From contig JAUIMM010000534.1 in NCBI GenBank assembly GCA_031769625.1, positions 6,226,001 through 6,290,000 of the forward strand: DNA of 64,000 nucleotides, given 5' to 3'. Within the stretch, counting starts at the first letter, position 1. Every line of letters starts with the position of its first letter. This document shows positions 62,690-64,000 of the stretch, piece by piece. A model generated the notes under the pieces. The model searched no databases. It was not told where the DNA came from and worked only from the letters and a program-made list of their open reading frames with translations. Position numbers and translations under genes: made by a program. The DNA is from Taudactylus pleione. Lineage: Eukaryota > Chordata > Amphibia > Anura > Myobatrachidae.

Positions 62690-63527
62690 GGACCTCATTC
62701 AGAGTCAGTCGTAAGCAGTCGCTCGATCGTACACATCCGATGTTTCCAAACCACGCATGTATACGGTTAGTTGTGCGCATGTGCGTATGAGACCTTGCGA
62801 TCCAATATGCTGACGATCGTATGGCTTATGAGCAGGAAGTGGCTTCCGAGAGTTGATTGACATGAAAGGCCGTTTGTGGGTGGTGATGGGGGTGGTGGTC
62901 TAAAAACGCAGGCGTTCCTCACCGTTTTCAGGGCGTTTCAGGGGCGTACATAAATTTACTGCTACGACCAACATAGAAGGCCGGAAGTAGTAAAACATCA
63001 CTCTGCGAGCAGGTTCGAGGCCTGGCTGATCGTACAGCTTGAGGTTGGGTATGTGCTCTCTCAAGCACCAGAGTACAATCGATACTATCAAATGTGACTG
63101 ATGTTAGGTGTGATGTTTCTATTTTGTGCCACACAATGCAAGCAGCTAATAATCGATTGATGAAGCTAATAACACTGCTAATTGGCTTGTAATTGATTCA
63201 GCTGCGTTTGCATTAGCGAATAATAAGAATAAATACATTTCATGGGGATGGCTTATTCTATGCGTTTTTTTAATTTTTGTGGGCATCAACACAACACAAG
63301 CGGCCGCAACCATCAGAAGAAAATGAACATACAATGACAGACAACGACTGACAACGATCGACTGGATCGCTAGCTGCTATCACTCGTTAGCTAGAGGAGG
63401 TGCTTTGTCCATGTATGGGCGTCACTTTGGTTGCGATCGCCCGGCCGCGCGATTGTTTTTTTTTCTGATTCTCGATCGTTAGGCGTACGACCGAGCGGCC
63501 ACTTACGACCGACTCTGAATGAGGTGC
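62690..63527. mobile_element. MITE related to the autonomous Harbinger element, TGT target duplication
   Basis: Starts GGACCTCATTCAGAGTCAGT and ends ACCGACTCTGAATGAGGTGC; the similarity of the two ends continues for about 40 bp. TGT flanks both sides (62687-62689, 63528-63530). The ends (…CCTCATTCAGA) are closer to the 54772-62001 element than those of the other MITEs. Non-coding, about 840 bp. Confidence 0.85.
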
Positions 63528-64000
63528 TGTGTCCTCTCCCCTTGAACTTCTGCATAAAAGCGCTTGGGGATGAAGTGATAATCACTTTATTTGAACTCGC
63601 GAACTGTTGTCGTTTCTATTAACCAGAAATGAAGTTATCTTCATGTTTGCTCTGCCTACATTTTTTTTCTTTCTTAGAAGCCTCACTCATTTTGCTATCA
63701 CAATTTGCAGTAAGAATAAGCAGACACACGAGTCCTTCCCATTGACTGTTCTTGTAAGTTGTATGACAATGGAACAGGGAGAGCGAGTGATTGCGCCCTG
63801 CGGACGGTTTAAAAAGGTTAGCAGCAGTCTCATTGTCGCCAGATCGTAGCACATACCAGATATTATAGCACATACCATAACCAGTGAGGCAGTGACTGTA
63901 GATTTATAAATACTCCCAGTGAAATGAGATTAGGCCGCCAACGTAATCTGAATAAAAACTAGGATAATGACTGAAAAATGTAAATGTTTAAGAAGAACAA
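63528..64000. other. No recognisable feature
   Basis: The open frames here have no family signature, and no element ends are visible before the window closes. Confidence 0.45.

Overview
The window looks like nuclear DNA of a repeat-rich vertebrate, most likely a frog. This is inferred from one intact vertebrate ribosomal protein gene (RPS9, minus strand, 41.8-48.3 kb) embedded in a dense mixture of Harbinger, hAT-like, Penelope-like, DIRS-like, Ty1/copia-like, L2/CR1-like and L1/Tx1-like elements, a mixture typical of amphibian genomes. There is no prokaryotic organisation, rRNA or CRISPR array. All similarity statements were made by eye.

Layout. 0-4.6 kb: a foldback MITE and a decayed Penelope-like element (PLE), then a hairpin-rich MITE. 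4.7-11 kb: a telomere-like repeat fragment, an hAT-type MITE, and an L2/CR1-like LINE 3' end split by a 3.0-kb palindromic insertion with a 15-bp target duplication. 11-23 kb: two decayed copia copies in opposite orientation, riddled with MITEs, a second PLE 3' end and a GTCGACA-type motif array. 23-30 kb: MITEs, CCCTAA-bearing repeats and an antisense L1/Tx1 fragment. 30-34.5 kb: a DIRS-like element with split repeats, itself hit by an hAT-type MITE and a hairpin MITE. 35-41 kb: a tRNA-Cys-like SINE head, minisatellites and foldbacks. 41.8-48.3 kb: RPS9, five exons with a 5'TOP-type promoter. 48.7-54.5 kb: hAT-type MITEs, minisatellites and another CCCTAA repeat.

54.77-62.00 kb is the most notable object: a 7.23-kb, apparently complete Harbinger-type transposon with matching termini and a 3-bp target duplication. 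It carries three genes: a three-exon Myb/SANT-like gene (+), a two-exon DDE transposase (-) and a third gene (+) of unknown function with a threefold 14-residue repeat and a basic tail. In canonical PIF/Harbinger elements the Myb-like protein and the transposase act together; the third gene is not part of that set. Two perfect tandem arrays (50-bp and 48-bp units) lie inside the element. At least eight MITEs in the window have related termini (GGGCCTGATTCAGA type) and several have 3-bp target duplications, so they may have been mobilised by this kind of element. 62.0-63.5 kb holds two more such MITEs directly downstream.
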